DNA of 64,000 nucleotides from Candidatus Diapherotrites archaeon (GTDB lineage Archaea > Iainarchaeota > Iainarchaeia > Iainarchaeales > 1-14-0-10-31-34), in NCBI GenBank assembly GCA_040755695.1, contig JBFMAK010000001.1, positions 62,001 through 126,000 on the forward strand, given 5' to 3'. Below are positions 52,280 through 60,542 of this stretch, one piece after another (the stretch's first letter is position 1; every line of letters begins with the position of its first letter). The position numbers were made by a program, and so were the translations under genes. The notes beneath the pieces were generated by a model that ran no database searches, had not been told where the DNA came from, and saw only the letters and a program-made list of their open reading frames with translations.

Positions 52280-52843
52280 ATGTTTGACACAAAAATTTTA
52301 GAGCATTTGGTGAATGCAGAATTGAAAGAGGCAGGCATTTTCGGCTCAAGCCATATTGAAAGAACGAAAAAGAATTTTGATGCAATAAAAGAGGAAATGA
52401 AGTTTGATGAAGAAGTTGCTTCTCTGTCTTTAATGCTGCACTGTGTTGGCGCAAGGCAATGGCTTCAATTCAACCAGGACCTCACAGCAACCTCGGTGAA
52501 TTTGACGAAAAGGTTTTTGGTTCAAGCAAATTATCCCAACAAGAATTTAGACCAAATCATTCACTGCGTGCAGGAGTCAGGCATGAGCGGAAAGCCGAAA
52601 ACAATTGAGGCAATGCTTGTGCATGACTCAAACATGCTTGACGAAATAGGGGCAATAGGAATACTCAAGGATTCTATGCTGTTCGTAAAGCAGAGGAAAA
52701 CCCAAGAACAGTTTCTGGATTACCTTAGGGCGAAATCATTCCACTTGAACGAAACATTCTTCACCGAAAAAGGCAGGGAATTAAGCGAGGAAGGAATTGA
52801 ATACTATGTCTTCTTCGTGAAAATGCTCCAAAAAGAATTATAA
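52280..52843 (+). CDS. HD-domain-like protein with degenerate HD motif
   Basis: 187 residues. Pattern of YpgQ-like HD proteins: GSSHIERTK (His25), LMLHCVGAR where the family has HD (H54 followed by C55), QIIHCVQ, and MLVHDSNMLDEIGAIGI with D116 and D121. The metal-binding Asp of the HD pair is replaced by Cys, so hydrolase activity is doubtful. Directly after the NFACT-R gene (4-base gap). Confidence 0.6.
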   Translation: MFDTKILEHLVNAELKEAGIFGSSHIERTKKNFDAIKEEMKFDEEVASLSLMLHCVGARQWLQFNQDLTATSVNLTKRFLVQANYPNKNLDQIIHCVQESGMSGKPKTIEAMLVHDSNMLDEIGAIGILKDSMLFVKQRKTQEQFLDYLRAKSFHLNETFFTEKGRELSEEGIEYYVFFVKMLQKEL

Positions 52844-52866
52844 CAAAATTAATTAACTTTAAATGA

Positions 52867-52969
52867 TTTCAATTCCACTGATTTAATCAGTGGATTGAAA
52901 TATGTCAAGAACCAAAACACAGTTATTATATTTTTTATGGCACTGAATTTTATTCATTGGTTCTTGACA
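52867..52969 (+). repeat. Intergenic element with two palindromes (shared with 33597-33672)
   Basis: TTTCAATTCCACTGAT (52867-52882) pairs with ATCAGTGGATTGAAA (52886-52900) around TTA, and TGTCAAGAACCAA (52903-52915) pairs perfectly with TTGGTTCTTGACA (52957-52969), 41 bases apart. The same arms occur at 33608-33670 in the opposite order. It lies in the gap between the HD-like gene and the CDC48-type gene. Confidence 0.8.
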
Positions 52970-53012
52970 TTAATTTGCAACCAGAATTTGTTTACAGCAA
53001 GAAGTGAGAGAA

Positions 53013-56000
53013 ATGCCTGAAGAGCAAATGAGAAAAAAAGAAGTTGAATTAAAGGTCCAGGACACTGACCCAAGCCATGTTGGACGGAATATAGTCACAT
53101 TAGACAAGAATACAAAAGAGAAACTGGATGTAACCTCGGGAGACATAGTGGAGATAGAAGGCACAAAAAAGACTGCAGCAATAATCTGGCCTGCAAGAGC
53201 AGAAGACGAAGGAAAAGGAATTATAAGAATGGATTCACTTATAAGGCATAATTCAGGCACTGCATTAGGAGAAAAAGTAAGGGTGAGAAAGGCAGAATAC
53301 AAGGAAGCAAAAAAGGTTGTCTTGGCTCCAACAAGAGAGGTGAGGATAATTGCCTCAGGTTACGATAGAATACTAAAAAAGAGTTTTATTGGAAGGCCTT
53401 TAGTGAAAGGAGACAATGTATGGATTTCAGTTTTCGGCTCAGGATTCATTTACACTGTAATTGAAACAAACCCGAGAGGCACAGTGAAAATAACAGACTT
53501 CACTCAATTCATCCTGAAGGAAGAGCCAATAAAAGAGGCATTGGAAGGCGTTCCAAAGGTTGCATACGAAGACATTGGCGGATTGGATGAACAAGTGCAG
53601 AAGATAAGGGAAATGATTGAATTGCCAATGAGGCACCCAGAATTATTTAGGAAATTAGGCATTGAACCGCCTAAAGGACTATTAATTCACGGGCCTCCTG
53701 GCTGTCTAACAGGAGATGCACTAATAGCATTAGAGGACGGGCGATTAATTAAAATTGGAGATTTAGCTAAAGGATTAGAACCAAACATCTATATAGCTGA
53801 TCTTCCAATATACCCGCCTGCTTCAGCTAAAGCAGTTCATATTTATGATGTCCCTGAAAGCATTGAAATAATAACAGGAACAGGAAAAAGACTGCAAACA
53901 ACAACAAACCACCCCCTGCTTACAAACAATGGATGGATTGAAGCAGAAAAATTAACAGTTGAAGACAAAGTAAAAGTTTTTTCATGGATTCCCTCGCCAC
54001 AAAACAAAATTTCAATTAACTTTAAATTTAATTTTAGTGGAACACACTATAAAGATCTTATCCTGCCAAAAGAATGGGATGAAAGTTTAGCATTTATAAT
54101 TGGGGCCTTCATAGCTGAAGGTGATGTATGGAAAGGCAGGATTACTTTCACATTGAACAAAAACGAAGATGATTTCAGAAGCATAATTAAAAAAGAAATG
54201 AGCAAATTTGGAGAAATTTTTGAACGAACCTCTACTCCAACAGGAAAAAATTCTATAAAACTAAGATTCTCAAACGCAACCCTTGCAAGATTTTTTGAAA
54301 AATACCACAAAAAAGAAATTCCAGCACCAGTACTGTTATCCCCAAACAGTGTTTGTTCAGCATTTTTAAAAGGTCTTTTTGAAGGGGATGGATCCGCTGT
54401 ATTTTCAACACACAGAAGAGTAAGAACAACTGGAGGAAAAGAATACAAGACATTTGAAACACAAAAATTAGTATCACTAAAATCATCTTCAAGAATTTTA
54501 TTAGAACATTGCCAAACACTTTTATTGAGATATAAAATAAAATCTGTGATTTATGATTCCATCTATAAAACTAATGGAAAATTATTGGAAAGTCACGTGC
54601 TTTACATTAGAGGAAAAGAAAACCTGTTTAAGTTTAAAGAAAACATTGGTTTTGTCTCTGCCAAAAAGCAGAAAAAAATAGAAGAAATAATCAAAAGCAT
54701 CAATAAAATTAGAAAAATGCATGAAGCCACAGAATTTGAAAAAATAAAAGAAATAAACAAAAAGTACGGCTGGGTTAGAGTTTACGACTTTGAGGTGCCC
54801 GAAACCCATTCTTTTTTCAGCAATGGAATCCTTTCACATAACACAGGAAAAACCCTTTTAGCAAAAGCAGTTGCAAGCGAGACAAACGCGCACTTCATTT
54901 CAGTAAATTCTCCGGCCATAATGAGTAAGTATGTCGGGGAGGCAGAGGAAAGGATAAGGCAGATGTTCAAGGAAGCAGAAGAAAGCGCCCCTTCAATAAT
55001 ATTCATTGACGAAATTGACGCTATTGCTCCAAAAAGAGAGGAAGTAATTGGAGAGGTAGAGAGAAGGGTTGTAGCGCAACTGCTTGCAGCAATGGATGGA
55101 ATGGAGGCAAGAGGGAACGTAATTGTCATTGGAGCAACAAACAGGGTGAATTCACTGGATGAAGCCCTCAGAAGGCCTGGAAGATTTGACCGAGAAATAG
55201 AAATTGGAGTTCCAGACAAGAAAGGAAGGCTGCAAATACTGCAGATTCATTCAAGGGGAATGCCTCTAACAAAAGATATTGATTTGGGGTACTTTGCTTC
55301 AATCACTCACGGCTTTGTTGGAGCAGACTTGGCTGCACTAGCAAAAGAGGCTGCAATGAAGGCTTTAAGGAGATATCTGCCGAAAATTAATTTAGAGGAA
55401 GAAACAATTCCTGCAGAGGTATTAGAGGAATTGGAGGTTAACAGGCAGGACTTCACTGAAGGAATGAAGGAAGTCCAGCCTTCAGCTTTGAGGGAGGTAT
55501 TGGTTGAAGTGCCTAACGTGAAATGGAATGATATTGGTTCATTGGACGAAGTGAAAGAGGAATTAAAGCAGGCCGTGGAATGGCCTTTGAAGTATCCTAA
55601 TTCATTCAAGAAGATGGGCATAAGGCCTCCAAGGGGAATCCTCTTGTATGGTCCTCCTGGAACTGGGAAGACAATGCTCGCAAAGGCTGTGGCAACAGAA
55701 AGCGAGGCAAACTTTATTTCAATTAAAGGACCCCAGCTTGTATCAATGTATGTGGGAGAAACAGAGAGGGCAATAAGAAAGATTTTCAGGAAGGCAAGGC
55801 AGGTGAGCCCAGTGATAATATTCTTTGATGAAATTGATTCCATTGCTGCAGTGAGGGGCTCTGCGTTTGATTCAGGGTCTTCTGACAGGGCAGTGAACCA
55901 GCTTTTAACTGAATTGGACGGAGTAGAAGAATTAAAGGATGTTGTATTCATTGCTGCAACCAACAGGCCTGATTTGGTTGATCCTGGTCTTTTAAGGCCT

Positions 56001-56342
56001 GGAAGAATAGACAAATTAATTGAAGTCAAAGCCCCAGATGAGAAAGCAAGAATTGAAATATTCAGGATTCATACCAAAGGAGTTCCATTAGGAAGAGATG
56101 TTTCGCTTGAAGAATTAGCAAAGAAGACTGAAGGCTTCAGCGGGGCAGACATTGAAGGCCTTGTGAGAGAAGCAGCACTAATTGCCCTAAAAGAAAGCAA
56201 GATGCAGGCCAGCAAAGTTGAGTTAAATCATTTCCTTGAAGCAATGAAGAAAGCCAAGCCCACAATCTCAAAGGAAACAATCGAGGCATACGACGAATTC
56301 AAAGAGCACGCCAAAAACTTCAAGCCATCCTACGTTGAGTAA
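53013..56342 (+). CDS. CDC48/VCP-type AAA ATPase with intein in Walker A
   Basis: About 1109 residues from the ATG at 53013 (GTG 53004 is an alternative); without the 380-residue intein ~729, the normal size. N-terminal double-psi-barrel-type domain, D1 with split Walker A (GPPG|TGKT) and [16 protein letters not shown], then D2 with [17 protein letters not shown] and [11 protein letters not shown]. The intein lies between the Gly-Pro-Pro-Gly and Thr-Gly-Lys-Thr halves of the D1 P-loop, so ATP binding in D1 requires splicing. Segregase/unfoldase in proteolysis and quality control. The archaeal PAN/proteasome is not in the window. Confidence 0.95.
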   Translation: MPEEQMRKKEVELKVQDTDPSHVGRNIVTLDKNTKEKLDVTSGDIVEIEGTKKTAAIIWPARAEDEGKGIIRMDSLIRHNSGTALGEKVRVRKAEYKEAKKVVLAPTREVRIIASGYDRILKKSFIGRPLVKGDNVWISVFGSGFIYTVIETNPRGTVKITDFTQFILKEEPIKEALEGVPKVAYEDIGGLDEQVQKIREMIELPMRHPELFRKLGIEPPKGLLIHGPPGCLTGDALIALEDGRLIKIGDLAKGLEPNIYIADLPIYPPASAKAVHIYDVPESIEIITGTGKRLQTTTNHPLLTNNGWIEAEKLTVEDKVKVFSWIPSPQNKISINFKFNFSGTHYKDLILPKEWDESLAFIIGAFIAEGDVWKGRITFTLNKNEDDFRSIIKKEMSKFGEIFERTSTPTGKNSIKLRFSNATLARFFEKYHKKEIPAPVLLSPNSVCSAFLKGLFEGDGSAVFSTHRRVRTTGGKEYKTFETQKLVSLKSSSRILLEHCQTLLLRYKIKSVIYDSIYKTNGKLLESHVLYIRGKENLFKFKENIGFVSAKKQKKIEEIIKSINKIRKMHEATEFEKIKEINKKYGWVRVYDFEVPETHSFFSNGILSHNTGKTLLAKAVASETNAHFISVNSPAIMSKYVGEAEERIRQMFKEAEESAPSIIFIDEIDAIAPKREEVIGEVERRVVAQLLAAMDGMEARGNVIVIGATNRVNSLDEALRRPGRFDREIEIGVPDKKGRLQILQIHSRGMPLTKDIDLGYFASITHGFVGADLAALAKEAAMKALRRYLPKINLEEETIPAEVLEELEVNRQDFTEGMKEVQPSALREVLVEVPNVKWNDIGSLDEVKEELKQAVEWPLKYPNSFKKMGIRPPRGILLYGPPGTGKTMLAKAVATESEANFISIKGPQLVSMYVGETERAIRKIFRKARQVSPVIIFFDEIDSIAAVRGSAFDSGSSDRAVNQLLTELDGVEELKDVVFIAATNRPDLVDPGLLRPGRIDKLIEVKAPDEKARIEIFRIHTKGVPLGRDVSLEELAKKTEGFSGADIEGLVREAALIALKESKMQASKVELNHFLEAMKKAKPTISKETIEAYDEFKEHAKNFKPSYVE
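53703..54842 (+). other. Intein in the D1 P-loop of the CDC48-type ATPase
   Basis: 380 residues (Cys1 at 53703, Asn at 54840-54842, +1 Thr). Starts [13 protein letters not shown], block [20 protein letters not shown] parts [11 protein letters not shown] and [11 protein letters not shown], and ends [21 protein letters not shown]. The P-loop is a recurrent intein site in AAA proteins and helicases. All splicing residues look normal. Confidence 0.92.
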
Positions 56343-56420
56343 GAGACAATTTATTTCTCCAAATCTCTTCTGCTTTTTTTCTATGTGTTAATGTTGGGTC
56401 ATTATAAATAATGTATTTAA

Positions 56421-56573
56421 TTAAATAAAGTTTTTTTTCAGGGAAATTGTTTTGTCAGCACCAATTAGGAATGCGTGCTTGTCATAACATATTTTTTCGC
56501 CTTTCCCTAAAATAACCCCCTGCCTTTTTAGAATACTTAAAGTAGAATAAAAACCTAATGGATTTTCCTGCCC
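56421..56573 (-). pseudogene. Possible remnant of a winged-helix gene
   Basis: On the minus strand, a ~50-residue frame without a start codon ends at TAA 56421-56423 and reads like a wHTH C-terminus (FYSTLSILKRQGVILGKGEKICYD...). It lies between the CDC48-type and M50 genes and is flanked by stops. Composition supports a degraded gene more than chance, but no family is assigned. Confidence 0.35.
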
Positions 56574-56581
56574 TAATTAAT

Positions 56582-57262
56582 TCAAAAACCCGAAAAAACA
56601 AAAAACCATAAAAGAAGCGGAATGAAAAGAATTGCCCACACTGCCTTGTTCCACACGAAAACCTTTGCTCCATCCAACGGCCCAAAAGGAATCAAATTAA
56701 ATAAAGCCAGAAACATGTTAATGCTGAAACCCATTGCAGAGATCGTGAAAAGAATTGAGTTCTGCGCGAAAACTAATGCCCCGCCAAGGAAAACAAAACC
56801 CAAAACAATGTTTGTGAGAGGCCCAGCAACAGATATGAGACCCAATTCATTCCAGGCCTTCTGCTCGCTGAAGTCCTCAAACTCATAGAACTCCTGCCTT
56901 GATTCTTCGTGCGTTACCTTTCTTCCCTTGAATTTCCTTTCCCCGATATATACAGCCCCAGGGGCAGCAAAAACAACACCCAAAAGCAGGGATAAAGCAA
57001 CAGCAAAAATTAGCCCTAAAGGCCATAACCTGAATTCAGCGTGGTAATTGAAATGCCTTGCAGTAAACCTATGCATTAATTCATGAAACACAAAGGCTGT
57101 TCCAACAACAATCAAAGAAACAATTAGAGCAAAAGCAAAGCCCGCAAGGTTAAAACCTTTTCCAGCCAAATCTATTGCGCTGAATCCGCCTAAGGCTACA
57201 GCAAAAGCAAAAGCCAGCCCAAGCCACGCAACCACAAGATCCCTTAATTCAATTGAATTCAA
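56582..57262 (-). CDS. M50-family site-2-protease-like metalloprotease
   Basis: 226 residues, four or five helices. Zinc motif H60-E-L-M-H64 in VFHELMHRFTARH and the second metal site NLIPFGPLDGAKV are both intact. Cleaves within membranes (regulated intramembrane proteolysis). No sigma/anti-sigma system is visible; the substrate is unknown. Convergent with the CDC48-type gene. Confidence 0.88.
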   Translation of the reverse strand: MNSIELRDLVVAWLGLAFAFAVALGGFSAIDLAGKGFNLAGFAFALIVSLIVVGTAFVFHELMHRFTARHFNYHAEFRLWPLGLIFAVALSLLLGVVFAAPGAVYIGERKFKGRKVTHEESRQEFYEFEDFSEQKAWNELGLISVAGPLTNIVLGFVFLGGALVFAQNSILFTISAMGFSINMFLALFNLIPFGPLDGAKVFVWNKAVWAILFIPLLLWFFVFSGF

Positions 57263-57380
57263 TCAAAGCACCAGAAAATTCTTTAAAAGAAAACAATTAA
57301 AAAACAATTTTTCCTTCAGTTCAGTTTCGTCAATTCCCGTACGAAAATTTATTTAAATTTATTTGTGCTGTTATTCTCTC

Positions 57381-57557
57381 ATGCTACACAAAGAGAGAGT
57401 TGGACAGATTTCCATTGAATTAATCATACTGCTTGCTGCAGTGGTTGCTGTTGCTCTAGTTCTTGTAACGCAATTGCAGAAGACAGGAGCAAAAGGCGCT
57501 CAAGCCCTGGAAGACAAATCAGACGACATATTCAAGAAAATCGCTGAAATAAAGTGA
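57381..57557 (+). CDS. Small class III signal peptide pilin
   Basis: 58 residues from the ATG at 57381 (a TTG at 57363 would add six residues). ERVGQISIELIILLAAVVAVA: VG|Q cleavage, S-x-E-L, hydrophobic helix, and a short Lys/Asp tail. Its stop overlaps the GTG start of the next gene, giving a pilin pair on the plus strand. Confidence 0.75.
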   Translation: MLHKERVGQISIELIILLAAVVAVALVLVTQLQKTGAKGAQALEDKSDDIFKKIAEIK

Positions 57558-57994
57558 AGCCCTTGAAGCAAAAAAAGGCGGCGCAGGCAAGCATTGAATA
57601 CCTTATTGTTCTCAGTGCTTTCCTTGCCTTGCTTGCGCTCTTCACCCCCATTGCAGCAAAAATTTATTACTCCTCGCTCTTTTTCCTAGACGCAAGAAAC
57701 GCCCAATCCCTCTCCCACGAAATAAAAAGCGCAGTAAAAGAAATGGAATTGCTTGAAGACGGCTCAAGCAAAAGCCTTCCAGCAAACCCCCTGAATGAAT
57801 GGAGGCTTTCAGTCAACGAAGAAGGAATACAAATAAAAATTGAAAATAAAGAATCAGGGAAAACAAAAATTTTAGGGCAAAAATTTGAAGGCCAACAGAA
57901 AATACAGGAAAGCCAATTCACCCTAAAAAAAGGCTCCCTTGTAACAGTCTCAAAATCAAGCAATATTATTTCAATAGAATACAGTCAGCCTTAA
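57554..57994 (+). CDS. Class III signal peptide pilin-like protein
   Basis: 146 residues from GTG 57554, overlapping the previous stop by 3 bases. KKAAQASIEYLIVLSAFLA (AA|Q cleavage, S-x-E-Y-L), hydrophobic helix, then a ~95-residue beta-rich soluble domain. Convergent with the minus-strand pilin-like operon that follows, their ends overlapping by 24 bases. Confidence 0.8.
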   Translation: MKPLKQKKAAQASIEYLIVLSAFLALLALFTPIAAKIYYSSLFFLDARNAQSLSHEIKSAVKEMELLEDGSSKSLPANPLNEWRLSVNEEGIQIKIENKESGKTKILGQKFEGQQKIQESQFTLKKGSLVTVSKSSNIISIEYSQP

Positions 57995-58330
57995 TTCCTG
58001 CACTTTCAGTGAGTCATCCAAATAAAAGCCTTTCACTGAAACCTTCTGCCCCTTCAGATTCAAATGCTTTGAATTAACAAAAATCTTTCTTCCCTCAAAT
58101 TCAATCAACCCCGCATTAGAAGGGAAATTTTGAAGGAAATCTTTTTCTATTTCTTCTTTGCTGAAGTTTCTTTCCTTCACCCACACCTTGATTAAATCAT
58201 GCTCTTTCTGCACCAAAACCAATTCATCTGTTCCTGCCTCGCTTCTGTGAACCGGAAATGCAATTATTCCAATGAGCAGAATAAAGCTCAAAAGCACTTC
58301 AAGAGAAAAATAAGCTGCCTTTTCATTCAC
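57971..58330 (-). CDS. Pilin-like protein with OB-like tail
   Basis: About 119 residues from GTG 58330 (longer frame to 58390 overlaps the upstream gene more). VNEKAAYFSLEVLLSFILLIG is a degenerate pilin-like N-terminus; the tail (EGRKIFVNSKHLNLKGQKVSVKGFYLDDSLKVQELRLTV) looks like a small OB-like barrel, similar in form to the protein at 5511-5879. Last gene of a four-gene minus-strand run starting at 59666. Function unknown. Confidence 0.6.
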   Translation of the reverse strand: MNEKAAYFSLEVLLSFILLIGIIAFPVHRSEAGTDELVLVQKEHDLIKVWVKERNFSKEEIEKDFLQNFPSNAGLIEFEGRKIFVNSKHLNLKGQKVSVKGFYLDDSLKVQELRLTVFY

Positions 58331-58790
58331 TGCAGAAGACCCCAATAATTTTTGCCTTTTTTTCTCCGAGAATCCCCTGAACCAAAACAAAACGGCTCAA
58401 GGCAATGCAGTTCCCTGAGCTTTCCTCAGAAAAGATTTTTTCTTTTTTCCCGCCGAACTCCAAGTAAATGCCATTAACAAAATTTAGTTTCTCGTTTTTT
58501 CTAATTTTTTTCAGTAAGCCATAATCCATTACATTTGATTGAACCCTTTTCAGCCCAGAATCATAAAGAGCAGAGCCTAAAAGAGAATTGTTTTCATCAG
58601 CATTCTTAACAAGGGAATCCATTAGCGCAATAGCCTTTGAGTTCAGTTCCTTTTCCTTTAATTTCTCCCTGAAATAATCCGCCTCCCCCTCCAATGAATA
58701 AACCATCACAAAAACCATTAATAGAACAAGAAGGAAAGCAAAGCTTAAATCCAAAGAAAACAAAAAACCCTTTCTACTTATAGTGCGCAT
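58323..58790 (-). CDS. Pilin-like protein
   Basis: 155 residues. RKGFLFSLDLSFAFLLVLLMVF is a degenerate class III-like N-terminus (KG|F) with a strong hydrophobic helix, followed by a charged ectodomain with two Cys. Overlaps both neighbours, supporting an operon. No specific function known. Confidence 0.65.
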   Translation of the reverse strand: MRTISRKGFLFSLDLSFAFLLVLLMVFVMVYSLEGEADYFREKLKEKELNSKAIALMDSLVKNADENNSLLGSALYDSGLKRVQSNVMDYGLLKKIRKNEKLNFVNGIYLEFGGKKEKIFSEESSGNCIALSRFVLVQGILGEKKAKIIGVFCSE

Positions 58791-59133
58791 TCAATTTCAC
58801 CTCTATTTCACTTGAATCCTTTCCTTTAATGTTTAAGACCTTTTCCGCAATAATGAATGAAGCAGAATTCCTGTCCTTTACAATGCTCTTGCTTTCGCCC
58901 CCTTCAACAAAACAGTTTTCCTTTACCTTGAATTTTCCCCCTGAATTAGAGAAAACAGAATTCACCAATTCAGCGCAGCGCAGGGAAGAAGATTTTGCCT
59001 CAAAAAAGTTTTTTGCGCTAAGAGCTTTTTGGCTTTGCATCGAGAGCGCTGAAAGCATTACAGAAATAAGGCCTAAGAACACTGCAAGCGAGAGCATTGC
59101 CTCCAATGAAATAATGCCATTGCTTTTCTTCAT
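58774..59133 (-). CDS. Pilin-like protein
   Basis: 119 residues. MKKSNGIISLEAMLSLAVFLG fits a degenerate pilin-like signal (NG|I, S-x-E, hydrophobic). Two Cys in the ectodomain. Overlaps the neighbours at both ends. Confidence 0.65.
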   Translation of the reverse strand: MKKSNGIISLEAMLSLAVFLGLISVMLSALSMQSQKALSAKNFFEAKSSSLRCAELVNSVFSNSGGKFKVKENCFVEGGESKSIVKDRNSASFIIAEKVLNIKGKDSSEIEVKLNAHYK

Positions 59134-59666
59134 GGAAGCACCTGCCCCACAATTACTTTCTTTGAGTAATCAACTGGAATCTGAAAAAAGGATTCAAACT
59201 CAGGGAAAGAAATTTGCGCTGAAGGCATTGAGTCCTTCAGCACTCCCCCGTGAAAGCCGTAATCCACAAGGAAAACCCCTTTTCCCATTCCTACGACAAG
59301 AACATTGGATTTTTCATTCAGGGAAACATAATTAAATTTTATTTCGGGATTGCCTGAATAATTTTCTTCTATTTCAGAGTAAAACGAGCTTAAATTCAGG
59401 TTTATTTTTTCTTTGAGGAGAAGGGGATTAATGTTCTTCTTTTTCACTTCGTCTTTTATTGTTTTTTCTATGAGGAAATCAGTATTCTCTTCAAGCAGTG
59501 CCCTAAGAAAAGAGGCTTTTTCTGCTGCAAGCAATCCTGTTTTTGTTTCCCATAATTTTTCTTCGAACTCCTGTTGGCCTTCAATCAAGGCAAAATAAGT
59601 GAAGGCAAAAGCTATTACCAGTAAAAAGCTGAATAAGCCTTTAGAGTTCAATTCCAGCTCCCTCAA
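59130..59666 (-). CDS. Pilin-like protein, first gene of group
   Basis: 178 residues. ELNSKGLFSFLLVIAFAFTYF has the KG|L junction and hydrophobic helix expected of a degenerate class III signal. First gene of the four-gene minus-strand pilin-like run that ends at 57971. The ectodomain is not recognised. Confidence 0.62.
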   Translation of the reverse strand: MRELELNSKGLFSFLLVIAFAFTYFALIEGQQEFEEKLWETKTGLLAAEKASFLRALLEENTDFLIEKTIKDEVKKKNINPLLLKEKINLNLSSFYSEIEENYSGNPEIKFNYVSLNEKSNVLVVGMGKGVFLVDYGFHGGVLKDSMPSAQISFPEFESFFQIPVDYSKKVIVGQVLP

Positions 59667-60034
59667 ATTAAAAGGGAAAGGAAAAGAAATAAAAATTTTT
59701 TCCTTCGGCTAACGACGAACTCAAGTAGAATTTCCAGCAATTAACCCTGCAAAGCCTCAAAACGATAAAAAAAATGAGAAAAAGCTAAATATAAAATTTG
59801 GATAAATATTAAAGTATTCAATTATCACATTTTGATTGTACAGTCTACTCAATTTCGACTGGAATTTCGCATATTTCTTTCGCTTTCATGGATTCACCCT
59901 ATGGGTAGCTGTTTAGTGCAGAAAGAATCTTCCAAAATGCAGGGTCTTTTATTGCAGTTACGAGTTTTTTTTGCTATAATAATTGCTTCATTAATATGGT
60001 TTTGATTTTGAAGTATGTTTTTTGCTGCGGGGCA
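59667..60034. other. Gap, mostly non-coding, with a possible gene remnant
   Basis: 368 bases. On the minus strand a short frame reading KLVTAIKDPAFWKILSALNSYP ends at a stop; it is protein-like but too short and lacks a start. A second short frame begins MKAKEICEIPVEIE. No complete gene, RNA or clear repeat was found. Probably a degraded region. Confidence 0.3.
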
Positions 60035-60438
60035 CTAGTCATCCACATAAAGCCTGACTCCACCATCTAATTCTCTCAAGACAAAAGGATATGTCCTGCA
60101 ATCGACTGGTCTATGTTCGTAAATCGCGCATTGTTTCCCAATATCAAAATTGCAATCGCAAATCTTTATCCCCCGCCCAAAACAATGCTTTTATTGAATA
60201 TGTCTTTTCCGCACCTTTGCGCGAGATATTCGTCCTCGCATTGATAAAGGATTACATACTTTTTTCTCTCACAGCCATTACAATTTTTGCAGCAAGGCAT
60301 TCCACCAAAGCCCTTTTCATAAATATAGTCGTAAACCCTAAACAGTTCTTCTTTGTCTGTGTTCGTTAAAATTCCTCCTGCGGTAAGTAAGTTGTATACG
60401 GATAATTGTTTAAAATTGTATGGCTTTTCAGAGTACAA
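60035..60438 (-). pseudogene. YkgJ-family Cys-cluster protein split by a frameshift
   Basis: The first frame (60166-60438, TTG start) carries CCKNCNGCE (Cys49, 50, 53, 56 of the cluster). Just before its end, at a TTTTGGGCGGGGG tract, the other frame continues with CDCNFDIGKQCAIYEHRPVDC, which is the conserved second half of YkgJ-type proteins, ending at TAG 60035-60037. One added T in the TTTT run would restore a single ~133-residue frame. Mutation, assembly error or programmed -1 slippage cannot be distinguished. Confidence 0.7.
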
Positions 60439-60478
60439 AACGAAATCTTTAATTGGTGTTATCGCCTACGTTTTTTCA

Positions 60479-60540
60479 GGCAATGATGAGGTGAAAACCA
60501 ATTTTAGTTAGTGATGACGACATAAAGAGGGATTAAGACC
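60479..60540 (+). repeat. Left copy of a ~61-bp direct repeat
   Basis: 60479-60521 matches 62867-62908 except for one T in a T-run, and the following 19 bases are partly conserved, ending in ATTAAGACC in both (to 60540 and 62927). The left copy lies just downstream of the end of the HTH/methyltransferase fusion gene. Confidence 0.85.
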
Positions 60541-60542
60541 TT

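Noticed and set aside
59700-60034. A real small gene in the gap
   Set aside because: No frame with both start and stop longer than ~20 codons reads like a complete protein.
60479-60521. Repeat resembling box C/D sRNA (ATGATGA and GTGATGA)
   Set aside because: C and C' like boxes are present, but no CTGA D or D' box occurs in the expected places, and the sequence is duplicated with the flanks of a cassette.
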